Source: Osedax fenrisi
Taxonomy: Eukaryota > Annelida > Polychaeta > Sabellida > Siboglinidae
Assembly: GCA_964019155.1 (NCBI GenBank)
Contig: OZ025243.1
Coordinates: forward strand, 84,455,083 to 84,519,082
DNA length: 64,000 nt
Direction of reading: 5' to 3'
The notes under the pieces were generated by a model that did not search any database, was not told the origin of the DNA, and was given only the letters and a program-made list of their open reading frames with translations. This document shows positions 1-12,625 of this stretch, piece by piece (positions within the stretch are counted from its first letter, which is position 1; each line of letters starts with the position of its first letter). The translations under genes and the position numbers were made by a program.

Positions 1-461
1 CTATATATTATATGTATCGTATGAATATTTATACAATGTGTTTTTACGATAACATTAGATGAAAAATAAAAATAGATAAAATACATTCTAGAGAAGTCCG
101 TAATAGCCCCTAAGTAAATATATGTCGAAAGATATGTAATATTGTTTACAAAATATATATAATTACCATAATACAAAATAATATACAATATTGTATTCAT
201 TTAACATTTATCTAGAAAATATATAGGTATAATATAAAAATAACAATATTCAATATATTTTAAGTTAAACATTTCTTAAATATATATGTAATTTATAAAT
301 ATATTTAAAATTCATATATTATATATACAGGCATTATACATATTCAGAAGTAAAATAAGCTTGATCAAAATATAACATACATATATAGTTTATAAAAATA
401 TATATTAGATTTTAATTCATAAAAAATTAAAATACATCAAATGAAATGTTAAAAGAATATT

Positions 462-883
462 CTATACGTTTTTGAGGTATTGATATGTTAGGCTTACGTC
501 TATATAATTTAGGGCATACATGCCTATCGTGAAATAAGGCATTACTGGGTATTTATTGAAACAATAGTCTAATATGTGGAGATGGAAGTGAATGTAATAA
601 TAGGCATCATTATGTACGTGATACGCTCTATCAAATACTGAATTCAGTAGGCCTTCTCTATTTTTAGAAACAGCTAATCTGATCCCAGGTAATATTTTAC
701 GTCCTGGACATTTTCAGTAACTATCTGGTCTTTAGGAAATTCAGTCGCCATCAATGCTTCAATCACCAAACCGCTGCAGAATACTACTATTTTAATTGAG
801 GTTGATTTTGTAGCTGGTGAGTATGAAAAATCTAAAGATGACAACGATTGCAATGATGCAGGCATTATTTCACTCCATTTCAT
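462..883 (-). pseudogene. Relic coding region inside each monomer, minus strand
   Basis: I do not recognise the product. Two open frames follow one another with a frame change. The first runs from ATG at 883 to a stop at 674 (69 codons, begins MKWSEIMPASLQSLSSLDFS). The second is a stop-to-stop frame at 713-462 (83 codons) containing PGIRLAVSKNREGLLNSVFD and a His/Tyr-rich part, AYHVHNDAYYYIHFHLHILD. The island is clearly richer in G+C than the surrounding monomer. The 69-codon frame is intact in 14 monomers (4749, 6405, 10094, 14169, 17863, 19519, 23208, 29328, 30984, 34673, 40793, 42842 and 44492, besides 674). It is stopped in the others by the TTAACTAATC or CACCTAACC variants. This looks like a decayed exon carried by the satellite. 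A short expressed protein is possible but not supported. Confidence 0.35.
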
Positions 884-1077
884 TACCGAGAAATTTGGTT
901 GTTAGGGTTAGATTTCCAAAAATATGATTAGCTATATATCTAATCAATTTACTATGGAAAATAGTTATAAACCCTTAAATTAGTTAAATTTTTATCTAAA
1001 ACTTTCTGTAGCCATTCACGGAGTAAATACCATTATGATTATTTTGAGGTCAGATTTTGAATTTGACACATATTAAT
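884..1077. other. Spacer between divergent relic frames
   Basis: These 194 bases separate the two divergent ATG codons in each monomer. The spacer holds GTTAGGGTTAG near 901 and the inverted repeat GATTAG-CTATATAT-CTAATC near 927-946. If the flanking relics were once genes, this would have been their shared promoter region. No TATA box or other core element is convincing. Confidence 0.25.
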
Positions 1078-1396
1078 ATGAATTCTGAAAAAGAAGCGAG
1101 CTCATCACCGTCTGATAAAGATTGCATAAAGGAGATGATAGATAGCGTTACCCTATCGGTTTGACAGACAACCAGAAACAACTCGTCTCCGCTAAATCAA
1201 TCTCCGCTAAACCAATCTCCGATAAATCAATCATCGAAAAACCAACTATCGTTATCAGGAATATTATGAACATACAAACGGCATCGATGCTAAAGAAGAT
1301 AAAATGGTATTATCATCAGAAGAGCATCACACATTCGGACAATTTTATAACTCTTATAGATATCAGCTTTTAGTTTGTGTATATATATATATATAA
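1078..1396 (+). pseudogene. Relic coding region inside each monomer, plus strand
   Basis: I do not recognise the product. Three open stretches follow in different frames. ATG at 1078 to TGA at 1162-1164 gives 28 codons starting MNSEKEASSSPSDKDCIKEM. Past that TGA the same frame reads Ser/Asn/Gln/Pro-rich (NQSPLNQSPINQSS), made of four 15-bp repeats of the type CTCCGCTAAATCAAT at about 1189-1248. A third frame, 1226-1396, contains YEHTNGIDAKEDKMVLSSEE. The island is much richer in G+C than its flanks. Its ATG lies 195 bp from the divergent ATG of the minus-strand relic. Type B monomers add a stop in the third frame (GCTTAA). I read this as a broken exon. The 70-codon frame starting at TTG 1161 is the third reading of the same DNA and is probably not real. 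Confidence 0.3.
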
Positions 1397-1398
1397 TA

Positions 1399-1513
1399 AA
1401 GAGATTCTCATAAGAGAAATACATTAGATATGCATTTACATGATATAATTAAGATTATAGTTCTGTAATCATATCTAGAATAGTCTAATGTTATTTCCTT
1501 ATGAGAATCTCTT
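1399..1513. mobile_element. 115-bp hairpin element, MITE-like, in every monomer
   Basis: The ends are a near-perfect inverted repeat: AAGAGATTCTCATAAG at the left (1399) and CTTATGAGAATCTCTT at the right (to 1513), continuing inward with one gap as GAAATA/TATTTC. A TA dinucleotide lies directly outside both ends (1397-1398 and 1514-1515), which fits a TA target-site duplication of the Tc1/mariner type. There is no coding capacity. The element lies 238 bp after the phase motif in most monomers and 242 bp after it where the (TA)n run is longer, so it was present before the array was amplified. Because TA is common here, the duplication is weak evidence. Confidence 0.5.
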
Positions 1514-1870
1514 TAATATATTAAAATTAACTATTTACTTTATTATCTCAATATATATGAAATAATTATATTGAGTATATTTATATATATATATGCATTA
1601 CATATATTTGCACATATACATATATCAACTGGTAATAAATACTATATATTATATGTATCGTATGCATATTTATACAATGTGTTTTTACGATAACATTAGA
1701 TGAAAAATAAAAATTGATAAAATACATTCTAGAGAAACCAGTAATAGCCCCTAAGTAAATATACGTCGAAAGATATGTAATATTATTTACAAAATATATA
1801 TAAATGATATATAATTACCATAATACAAAATAATATACAATATTGTATTCATTTAACATTTATCTAGAAA

Positions 1871-2435
1871 ATATATAGGTATAATAAAAAAATAACAATA
1901 TTCAATATATTTTAAGTTAAACACTTCTTAAATATATATGTAATTTATAAATATATTTAAAATTCATATTTTATATATACAGGCATTATACATATTCAGA
2001 AGTAAAATAAGATTAATCAAAATATAACATACATATATAGTTAAGATATACAAGATGAAGCATGGCCGCAATCCACCTTATACAGAGAGAGCCGAGACAA
2101 AATTAATTATGAAGTATATAGCAGATGAACACTACGACCCAGTACAAATTGTTCGCAAGTACAAAGCTTTTATATCGTATTTGTAGATTATAACTTTAAA
2201 TACAGACCCCTGTATATATTATTAAACTTTCGATTACTGGCTATAGGTATAATATATAGGTATAATATAAAAATAACAATATTCAATATATTTTAAGTTA
2301 AACACTTCTTAAATATATATGTAATTTATAAATATATTAAATTCATATATTATATATACAGGCATTATACATATTCAGAAGTAAAATAAGCTTGATTCTT
2401 ATATCTACATCAAAATATAACATACATATATAGTT
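1871..2435 (+). repeat. Insert plus flank duplication that makes the long monomers
   Basis: The left flank (1871-2042) and right flank (2252-2435) are two copies of one ~175-bp AT-rich sequence that occurs once in short monomers. Both contain ATATATAGGT, CAATATATTTTAAGTTAAAC and CAGAAGTAAAATAAG. Between them lie 209 bases (2043-2251) that are absent from short monomers. The flank copies have diverged from each other: the left ends GATTAATCAAAATATAAC, and the right ends GCTTGATTCTTATATCTAC in type A. The arrangement accounts for the ~395-bp size difference. It could come from unequal exchange, or from an insertion that duplicated a long target. Confidence 0.8.
2055..2186 (+). CDS. 43-aa open frame in the long-monomer insert
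   Basis: ATG 2055 to TAG 2184 encodes 43 residues beginning MKHGRNPPYTERAETKLIMK and ending in KYKAFISYL. It is present, apparently intact, in all 15 long monomers (4099, 7785, 11475, 13519, 15554, 20899, 24589, 26634, 28678, 32364, 36054, 38099, 40143 and 42178 besides this one). Types A and B differ by one silent base (ATA/ATT). The pattern G-R-x-P-(Y)-T-x-x-x-E-x-x-x-I-x-x-Y-I faintly recalls the first helix of a Rap1/SANT-type Myb domain. That is an inference from memory of the fold, and the piece is too short to be a full domain. It may be one exon of a lost gene rather than an expressed peptide. Confidence 0.3.
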   Translation: MKHGRNPPYTERAETKLIMKYIADEHYDPVQIVRKYKAFISYL

Positions 2436-3205
2436 TATAAAAATATATATTAGATTTTAATTCATGATAAATTAAAATACATCAAATTAAATGTGAAAAG
2501 AATATTCTATACGTTTGTGAGGTATTAACATGTTAGGCTTACCTCTATATAATATATCGCATACATGCCTGTCTTGAAAAAAGGCATTACTGGGTATTTA
2601 TTGAAACAATAGTCTAATATGTGGAGATGGAAGTGAATGTAATAATAGGCATCATTATGTACGTGATACGCTCTATCAAATACTGAATTCAGTAGGCCTT
2701 CTCTATTTTTAGAAACAGCTAATCTGATCCCAGGTAATATTTTACGTCCTGGACATTTTCAGTAACTATCTGGTCTTTAGGAAATTCAGTCGTCATCAAT
2801 GCTTCAATTAACTAATCTCTGCAGAATACTACTATTTTAATTGAGGTTGATTTTGTAGCTGGTGAGTATGAAAAATCTAAAGATGATAACGATTGCAATG
2901 ATGCAGGCATTATTTCACTCCATTTCATTACTGAGAAATTTGGTTGTTAGGGTTAGGTTTCCAAAAATATGATTAGCTATATATCTAATCAATTAACTAT
3001 GGAAAATAGTTATAAACCCTTAAATTAGTTAAATTTTTATCTAAAACTTTCTGTAGCCATTCACGGAGTAAATACCATTATGATTATTTTGAGGTCAGAT
3101 TTTGAATTTGACACATATTAATATGAATTCTGAAAAAGAAGCGAGCTCATCACCGTCTGATAAAGATTGCATAAAGGAGATGATAGATAGCGTTACCCTA
3201 TCGGT

Positions 3206-5235
3206 TTGACAGACAACCAGAAACAACTCGTCTCCGCTAAATCAATCTCCGCTAAACCAATCTCCGATAAATCAATCATCGAAAAACCAACTATCGTTAT
3301 CAGGAATATTATGAACATACAAACGGCATCGATGCTTAAGAAGATAAAATGGTATTATCATCAGAAGAGCATCACACATTCGGACAATTTTATAACTCTT
3401 ATAGATATCAGCTTTTAGTTTGTGTATATATATATATATAATAAAGAGATTCTCATAAGAGAAATAAATTAGATATGCATTTACATGATATAATTAAGAT
3501 TATAGTTCTGTAATCATATCTAGAATAGTCTAATGTTATTTCCTTATGAGAATCTCTTTAATATATTAAAATTAACTATTTACTTTATTATCTCAATATA
3601 TATGAAATAATTATATTGAGTATATTTATATATATATATGCATTACATATATTTGCACATATACATATATCAACTGGTAATAAATACTATATATTATATG
3701 TATCGTATGCATATTTATACAATGTGTTTTTACGATAAAATAGATGAAAAATAAAAATTGATAAAATACATTCTAGAGAAACCAGTAATAGCCCCTAAGT
3801 AAATATACGTCGAAAGATATGTAATATTATTTACAAAATATATATAAATGATATATAATTACCATAATACAAAATAATATACAATATTGTATTCATTTAA
3901 CATTTATCTAGAAAATATATAGGTATAATAAAAAAATAACAATATTCAATATATTTTAAGTTAAACACTTCTTAAATATATATGTAATTTATAAATATAT
4001 TTAAAATTCATATTTTATATATACAGGCATTATACATATTCAGAAGTAAAATAAGATTAATCAAAATATAAAATACATATATAGTTAAGATATACAAGAT
4101 GAAGCATGGCCGCAATCCACCTTATACAGAGAGAGCCGAGACAAAATTAATTATGAAGTATATAGCAGATGAACACTACGACCCAGTACAAATTGTTCGC
4201 AAGTACAAAGCTTTTATTTCGTATTTGTAGATTATAACTTTAAATACAGACCCCTGTATATATTATTAAACTTTCGATTACTGGCTATAGGTATAATATA
4301 TAGGTATAATATAAAAATAACAATATTCAATATATTTTAAGTTAAACACTTCTTAAATATATATGTAATTTATAAATATATTAAATTCATATATTATATA
4401 TACAGGCATTATACATATTCAGAAGTAAAATAAGCTTGATCAAAATATAACATACACATATAGTTTATAAAAATATATATTAGATTTTAATTCATAATAA
4501 ATTAAAATACATCAAATGAAATGTTAAAAGAATATTCTATACGTTTTTGAGGTATTGATATGTTAGGCTTACGTCTATATAATTTAGGGCATACATGCCT
4601 ATCGTGAAATAAGGCATTACTGGGTATTTATTGAAACAATAGTCTAATATGTGGAGATGGAAGTGAATGTAATAATAGGCATCATTATGTACGTGATACG
4701 CTCTATCAAATACTGAATTCAGTAGGCCTTCTCTATTTTTAGAAACAGCTAATCTGATCCCAGGTAATATTTTACGTCCTGGACATTTTCAGTAACTATC
4801 TGGTCTTTAGTAAATTCAGTCGCCATCAATGCTTCAATCACCAAACCGCTGCAGAATACTACTATTTTAATTGAGGTTGATTTTGTAGCTGGTGAGTATG
4901 AAAAATCTAAAGATGACAACGATTGCAATGATGCAGGCATTATTTCACTCCATTTCATTACCGAGAAATTTGGTTGTTAGGGTTAGATTTCCAAAAATAT
5001 GATTAGCTATATATCTAATCAATTTACTATGGAAAATAGTTATAAACCCTTAAATTAGTTAAATTTTTATCTAAAACTTTCTGTAGCCATTCACGGAGTA
5101 AATACCATTATGATTATTTTGAGGTCAGATTTTGAATTTGACACATATTAATATGAATTCTGAAAAAGAAGCGAGCTCATCACCGTCTGATAAAGATTGC
5201 ATAAAGGAGATGATAGATAGCGTTACCCTATCGGT
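3206..5235 (+). repeat. Satellite monomer type B (long, 2030 bp)
   Basis: B markers are GATGCTTAAGAAG near 3331 (others read GATGCTAAAGAAG) and the deletion ACGATAAAATAGATG near 3732. It carries the insert frame at 4099-4230, with a silent ATA to ATT change near its end compared with type A. The B type recurs at 12626, 27785 and 39250. Confidence 0.95.
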
Positions 5236-6890
5236 TTGACAGACAACCAGAAACAACTCGTCTCCGCTAAATCAATCTCCGCTAAACCAATCTCCGATAA
5301 ATCAATCATCGAAAAACCAACTATCGTTATCAGGAATATTATGAACATACAAACGGCATCGATGCTAAAGAAGATAAAATGGTATTATCATCAGAAGAGC
5401 ATCACACATTCGGACAATTTTATAACTCTTATAGATATCAGCTTTTAGTTTGTGTATATATATATATATATATAATAAAGAGATTCTCATAAGAGAAATA
5501 AATTAGATATGCATTTACATGATATAATTAAGATTATAGTTCTGTAATCATATCTAGAATAGTCTAATGTTATTTCCTTATGAGAATCTCTTTAATATAT
5601 TAAAATTAACTATTTACTTTATTATCTCAATATATATGAAATAATTATATTGAGTATATTTATATGTATATATATATGCATTACATATATTTGCACATAT
5701 ACATATATCAACTGGTAATAAATACTATATATTATATGTATCGTATGAATATTTATACAATGTGTTTTTACGATAACATTAGATGAAAAATAAAAATAGA
5801 TAAAATACATTCTAGAGAAGTCCGTAATAGCCCCTAAGTAAATATATGTCGAAAGATATGTAATATTGTTTACAAAATATATATAATTACCATAATACAA
5901 AATAATATACAATATTGTATTCATTTAACATTTATCTAGAAAATATATAGGTATAATATAAAAATAACAATATTCAATATATTTTAAGTTAAACACTTCT
6001 TAAATATATATGTAATTTATAAATATATTTAAAATTCATATATTATATATACAGGCATTATACATATTCAAAAGTAAAATAAGCTCGATTCTACATCAAA
6101 ATATAACATACATATATAATTTATAAAAATATATATTAGATTTTAATTCATGATAAATTAAAATACATCAAATGAAATGTGAATATAATATTCTATACGT
6201 TTGTGAGGTATTGACATGTTAGGCTTATCTCTATATAATATATCGCATATATGCCTGTCTTGAAAAAAGTTATTACTGGGTATTTATTGAAACAATAGGC
6301 TATTAAGTGGAGATGGAAGTGAATGTAATAATAGGCATCATTATGTACATGATACGCTCTATCAAATACTGAATTCAGTAGGCCTTCTCTATTTTTAGAA
6401 ACAGCTAATCTGATCCCAGGTAATATTTTACGTCCTGGACATTTTCAGTAACTTTCTGGTCTTTAGGAAATGCAGTCGCCATCAATGCTTCAATCACCAA
6501 ACCGCTGCAGAATACTACTATTTTAATTGAGGTTGATTTTGTAGCTGGTGAGTATGAAAAATCTAAAGATGATAACGATTGCAATGATGCAGGCATTATT
6601 TCACTCCATTTCATTACTGAGAAATTTGGTTGTTAGGGTTAGATTTCCAAAATATGATTAGCTATATATCTAATCAATTTACTATGGAAAATAGTTATAA
6701 ACCCTTAAATTAGTTAAATTTTTATCTAAAACTTTCTGTAGCCATTCACGGAGTAAATACCATTATGATTATTTTGAGGTCAGATTTTGAATTTGACACA
6801 TATTAATATGAATTCTGAAAAAGAAGCGAGCTCATCACCGTCTGATAAAGATTGCATAAAGGAGATGATAGATAGCGTTACCCTATCGGT
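5236..6890 (+). repeat. Satellite monomer type C (short, 1655 bp)
   Basis: This is a short monomer without the insert. C markers are a longer (TA)n run near 5455-5474, GAATATTTATAC near 5747 and CAAAAGTAAAATAAGCTCG near 6070. Near 6640 it has one A fewer in the TTTCCAAAATATG motif than other types. Confidence 0.95.
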
Positions 6891-8935
6891 TTGACAGACA
6901 ACCAGAAACAACTCGTCTCCGCTAAATCAATCTCCGCTAAACCAATCTCCGATAAATCAATCATCGAAAAACCAACTATCGTTATCAGGAATATTATGAA
7001 CATACAAACGGCATCGATGCTAAAGAAGATAAAATGGTATTATCATCAGAAGAGCATCACACATTCGGACAATTTTATAACTCTTATAGATATCAGCTTT
7101 TAGTTTGTGTATATATATATATATAATAAAGAGATTCTCATAAGAGAAATAAATTAGATATGCATTTACATGATATAATTAAGATTATAGTTCTGTAATC
7201 ATATCTAGAATAGTCTAATGTTATTTCCTTATGAGAATCTCTTTAATATATTAAAATTAACTATTTACTTTATTATCTCAATATATATGAAATAATTATA
7301 TTGAGTATATTTATATATATATATGCATTACATATATTTGCACATATACATATATCAACTGGTAATAAATACTATATATTATATGTATCGTATGCATATT
7401 TATACAATGTGTTTTTACGATAACATTAGATGAAAAATAAAAATTGATAAAATACATTCTAGAGAAACCAGTAATAGCCCCTAAGTAAATATACGTCGAA
7501 AGATATGTAATATTATTTACAAAATATATATAAATGATATATAATTACCATAATACAAAATAATATACAATATTGTATTCATTTAACATTTATCTAGAAA
7601 ATATATAGGTATAATAAAAAAATAACAATATTCAATATATTTTAAGTTAAACACTTCTTAAATATATATGTAATTTATAAATATATTTAAAATTCATATT
7701 TTATATATACAGGCATTATACATATCCAGAAGTAAAATAAGATTAATCAAAATATAACATACATATATAGTTAAGATATACAAGATGAAGCATGGCCGCA
7801 ATCCACCTTATACAGAGAGAGCCGAGACAAAATTAATTATGAAGTATATAGCAGATGAACACTACGACCCAGTACAAATTGTTCGCAAGTACAAAGCTTT
7901 TATTTCGTATTTGTAGATTATAACTTTAAATACAGACCCCTGTATATATTATTAAACTTTCGATTACTGGCTATAGGTATAATATATAGGTATAATATAA
8001 AAATAACAATATTCAATATATTTTAAGTTAAACACTTCTTAAATATATATGTAATTTATAAATATATTAAATTCATATATTATATATACAGGCATTATAC
8101 ATATTCAGAAGTAAAATAAGCTTGATTCTTATATCTACATCAAAATATAACATACATATATAGTTTATAAAAATATATATTAGATTTTAATTCATAATAA
8201 ATTAAAATACATCAAATGAAATGTTAAAAGAATATTCTATACGTTTTTGAGGTATTGATATGTTAGGCTTACGTCTATATAATTTAGGGCATACATGCCT
8301 ATCGTGAAATAAGGCATTACTGGGTATTTATTGAAACAATAGTCTAATATGTGGAGATGGAAGTGAATGTAATAATAGGCATCATAATGTACGTGATACG
8401 CTCTATCAAATACTGAATTCAGTAGGCCTTCTCTATTTTTGGAAACAGCTAATCTGATCCCAGGTAATATTTTACGTCCTGGACATTTTGAGTAACTATC
8501 TGGTCTTTAGGAAATTCAGTCGTCATCAATGCTTCAATTAACTAATCTCTGCAGAATACTACTATTTTAATTGAGGTTGATTTCGTAGCTGGTGAGTATG
8601 AAAAATCAAAAGATGATAACGATTGCAATGATGCAGGCATTATTTCACTCCATTTCATTACTGAGAAATTTGGTAGTTAGGGTTAGATTTCCAAAAATAT
8701 GATTAGCTATATATCTAATCAATTAACTATGGAAAATAGTTATAAACCCTTAAATTAGTTAAATTTTTATCTAAAACTTTCTGTAGCCATTCACGGAGTA
8801 AATACCATTATGATTATTTTGAGGTCAGATTTTGAATTTGACACATATTAATATGAATTCTGAAAAAGAAGCGAGCTCATCACCGTCTGATAAAGATTGC
8901 ATAAAGGAGATGATAGATAGCGTTACCCTATCGGT
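6891..8935 (+). repeat. Satellite monomer type D (long, 2045 bp)
   Basis: The D marker is CATATCCAGAAG near 7722, where other types have CATATTCAGAAG. Further variants are TTTTTGGAAACAGC and TTTGAGTAACTATC in the minus-strand relic, and GGTAGTTAGGGTTAG near 8672. The insert frame lies at 7785-7916. Confidence 0.95.
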
Positions 8936-10580
8936 TTGACAGACAACCAGAAACAACTCGTCTCCGCTAAATCAATCTCCGCTAAACCAATCTCCGATAA
9001 ATCAATCATCGAAAAACCAACTATCGTTATCAGGAATATTATGAACATACAAACGGCATCGATGCTAAAGAAGATAAAATGGTATTATCATCAGAAGAGC
9101 ATCACATATTCGGACAATTTTATAACTCTTATAGATATCAGCTTTTAGTTTGTGTATATATATATATATAATAAAGAGATTCTCATAAGAGAAATAAATT
9201 AGATATGCATTTACATGATATAATTAAGATTATAGTTCTGTAATCATATCTAGAATAGTCTAATGTTATTTCCTTATGAGAATCTCTTTAATATATTAAA
9301 ATTAACTATTTACTTTATAATCTCAATATATATGAAACAATTATATTGAGTATATTTATATGTATATATATATGCATTACATATATTTGCACATATACAT
9401 ATATCAACTGGTAATAAATACTATATATTATATGTATCGTATGCATATTTATACAATGTGTTAACTCGATAACATTAGATGAAAAATAAAAATAGATAAA
9501 ATACATTCTAGAGAAGTCCGTAATAGCCCCTAAGTAAATATATGTCGAAAGATATGTAATATTGTTTACAAAATATATATAATTACCATAATACAAAATA
9601 ATATACAATATTGTATTCATTTAACATTTATCTAGAAAATATATAGGTATAATATAAAAATAACAATATTCAATATATTTTAAGTTAAACATTTCTTAAA
9701 TATATATGTAATTTATAAATATATTTAAAATTCATATATTATATATACAGGCATTATACATATTCAGAAGTAAAATAAGCTTGATCAAAATATAACATAC
9801 ATATATAGTTTATAAAAATATATATTAGATTTTAATTCATAAAAAATTAAAATACATCAAATGAAATGTTAAAAGAATATTCTATACGTTTTTGAGGTAT
9901 TGATATGTTAGGCTTACGTCTATATAATTTAGGGCATACATGCCTATCGTGAAATAAGGCATTACTGGGTATTTATTGAAACAATAGTCTAATATGTGGA
10001 GATGGAAGTGAATGTAATAATAGGCATCATTATGTACGTGATACGCTCTATCAAATACTGAATTCAGTAGGCCTTCTCTATTTTTAGAAACAGCTAATCT
10101 GATCCCAGGTAATATTTTACGTCCTGGACATTTTCAGTAACTATCTGGTCTTTAGGAAATTCAGTCGCCATCAATGCTTCAATCACCAAACCGCTGCAGA
10201 ATACTACTATTTTAATTGAGGTTGATTTTGTAGCTGGTGAGTATGAAAAATCTAAAGATGACAACGATTGCAATGATGCAGGCATTATTTCACTCCATTT
10301 CATTACCGAGAAATTTGGTTGTTAGGGTTAGATTTCCAAAAATATGATTAGCTATATATCTAATCAATTTACTATGGAAAATAGTTATAAACCCTTAAAT
10401 TAGTTAAATTTTTATCTAAAACTTTCTGTAGCCATTCACGGAGTAAATACCATTATGATTATTTTGAGGTCAGATTTTGAATTTGACACATATTAATATG
10501 AATTCTGAAAAAGAAGCGAGCTCATCACCGTCTGATAAAGATTGCATAAAGGAGATGATAGATAGCGTTACCCTATCGGT
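8936..10580 (+). repeat. Satellite monomer type E (short, 1645 bp)
   Basis: E markers are ATCACATATTCGG near 9100 (others ATCACACATTCGG), TATGAAACAATTATATTG near 9332 and GTGTTAACTCGATAAC near 9458. There is no insert. Its right part matches the first ~1.1 kb of the window. Confidence 0.95.
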
Positions 10581-12625
10581 TTGACAGACAACCAGAAACA
10601 ACTCGTCTCCGCTAAATCAATCTCCGCTAAACCAATCTCCGATAAATCAATCATCGAAAAACCAACTATCGTTATCAGGAATATTATGAACATACAAACG
10701 GCATCGATGCTAAAGAAGATAAAATGGTATTATCATCAGAAGAGCATCACACATTCGGACAATTTTATAACTCTTATAGATATCAGCTTTTAGTTTGTGT
10801 ATATATATATATATAATAAAGAGATTCTCATAAGAGAAATACATTAGATATGCATTTACATGATATAATTAAGATTATAGTTCTGTAATCATATCTAGAA
10901 TAGTCTAATGTTATTTCCTTATGAGAATCTCTTTAATATATTAAAATTAACTATTTACTTTATTATCTCAATATATATGAAATAATTATATTGAGTATAT
11001 TTATATATATATATGCATTACATATATTTGCACATATACATATATCAACTGGTAATAAATACTATATATTATATGTATCGTATGCATATTTATACAATGT
11101 GTTTTTACGATAACATTAGATGAAAAATAAAAATTGATAAAATACATTCTAGAGAAACCAGTAATAGCCCCTAAGTAAATATACGTCGAAAGATATGTAA
11201 TATTATTTACAAAATATATATAAATGATATATAATTACCATAATACAAAATAATATACAATATTGTATTCATTTAACATTTATCTAGAAAATATATAGGT
11301 ATAATAAAAAAATAACAATATTCAATATATTTTAAGTTAAACACTTCTTAAATATATATGTAATTTATAAATATATTTAAAATTCATATTTTATATATAC
11401 AGGCATTATACATATTCAGAAGTAAAATAAGATTAATCAAAATATAACATACATATATAGTTAAGATATACAAGATGAAGCATGGCCGCAATCCACCTTA
11501 TACAGAGAGAGCCGAGACAAAATTAATTATGAAGTATATAGCAGATGAACACTACGACCCAGTACAAATTGTTCGCAAGTACAAAGCTTTTATATCGTAT
11601 TTGTAGATTATAACTTTAAATACAGACCCCTGTATATATTATTAAACTTTCGATTACTGGCTATAGGTATAATATATAGGTATAATATAAAAATAACAAT
11701 ATTCAATATATTTTAAGTTAAACACTTCTTAAATATATATGTAATTTATAAATATATTAAATTCATATATTATATATACAGGCATTATACATATTCAGAA
11801 GTAAAATAAGCTTGATTCTTATATCTACATCAAAATATAACATACATATATAGTTTATAAAAATATATATTAGATTTTAATTCATGATAAATTAAAATAC
11901 ATCAAATTAAATGTGAAAAGAATATTCTATACGTTTGTGAGGTATTAACATGTTAGGCTTACCTCTATATAATATATCGCATACATGCCTGTCTTGAAAA
12001 AAGGCATTACTGGGTATTTATTGAAACAATAGTCTAATATGTGGAGATGGAAGTGAATGTAATAATAGGCATCATTATGTACGTGATACGCTCTATCAAA
12101 TACTGAATTCAGTAGGCCTTCTCTATTTTTAGAAACAGCTAATCTGATCCCAGGTAATATTTTACGTCCTGGACATTTTCAGTAACTATCTGGTCTTTAG
12201 GAAATTCAGTCGTCATCAATGCTTCAATTAACTAATCTCTGCAGAATACTACTATTTTAATTGAGGTTGATTTTGTAGCTGGTGAGTATGAAAAATCTAA
12301 AGATGATAACGATTGCAATGATGCAGGCATTATTTCACTCCATTTCATTACTGAGAAATTTGGTTGTTAGGGTTAGGTTTCCAAAAATATGATTAGCTAT
12401 ATATCTAATCAATTAACTATGGAAAATAGTTATAAACCCTTAAATTAGTTAAATTTTTATCTAAAACTTTCTGTAGCCATTCACGGAGTAAATACCATTA
12501 TGATTATTTTGAGGTCAGATTTTGAATTTGACACATATTAATATGAATTCTGAAAAAGAAGCGAGCTCATCACCGTCTGATAAAGATTGCATAAAGGAGA
12601 TGATAGATAGCGTTACCCTATCGGT
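10581..12625 (+). repeat. Satellite monomer type A (long, 2045 bp)
   Basis: This is the 9,420-bp partner of the monomer at 1161, and I saw no difference from it when reading line by line. The insert frame is at 11475-11606. Confidence 0.95.

Larger units (their letters stand above)
1..1160 (+). repeat. Partial satellite monomer, short class, mosaic
   Basis: This is the right part of a short monomer cut by the window edge. The first ~60 bases carry the type C variants (GAATATTTATAC, TTTTTACGAT). The rest follows type E, including TTCATAAAAAATTAAAA near 417, and matches 9421-10580 closely. It is therefore a C/E recombinant. It carries no 209-bp insert. Confidence 0.9.
1161..3205 (+). repeat. 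Satellite monomer type A (long, 2045 bp)
   Basis: This is the reference copy used for the internal features below. The A-type marker is AGAAATACATTAG at about 1416, where other types have AGAAATAAATTAG. It contains the 209-bp insert with its open frame at 2055-2186. The minus-strand 69-codon frame of this type is stopped, because the variant GCTTCAATTAACTAATC near 2800 reads as an in-frame TGA on the minus strand. Confidence 0.95.

Noticed and set aside
901..912. GTTAGGGTTAG as telomeric repeat
   Set aside because: Only two units per monomer, and the insect telomere motif is TTAGG. No longer run exists anywhere in the window.
1161..1373. 70-codon plus-strand frame MTDNQKQLVSAKSISAKPIS..., present in 24 monomers
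   Set aside because: It starts at TTG, not ATG, and recurs only because monomers are homogenised. The overlapping frame beginning at ATG 1078 and the frame at 1226-1396 look more protein-like. Perfect conservation across a satellite is not selection.
1397..1515. PIF/Harbinger TAA/TTA target duplication for the 115-bp hairpin element
   Set aside because: The left side gives TAA and the right TTA, which is not a direct repeat. TA on both sides fits better.
5622..5924. 100-101-codon minus-strand frames rich in Ile and Tyr in type C and E monomers
   Set aside because: They arise from (TA)n and ATATAT sequence with no stop by chance, are lost by small indels in other monomers, and have no non-repetitive composition.
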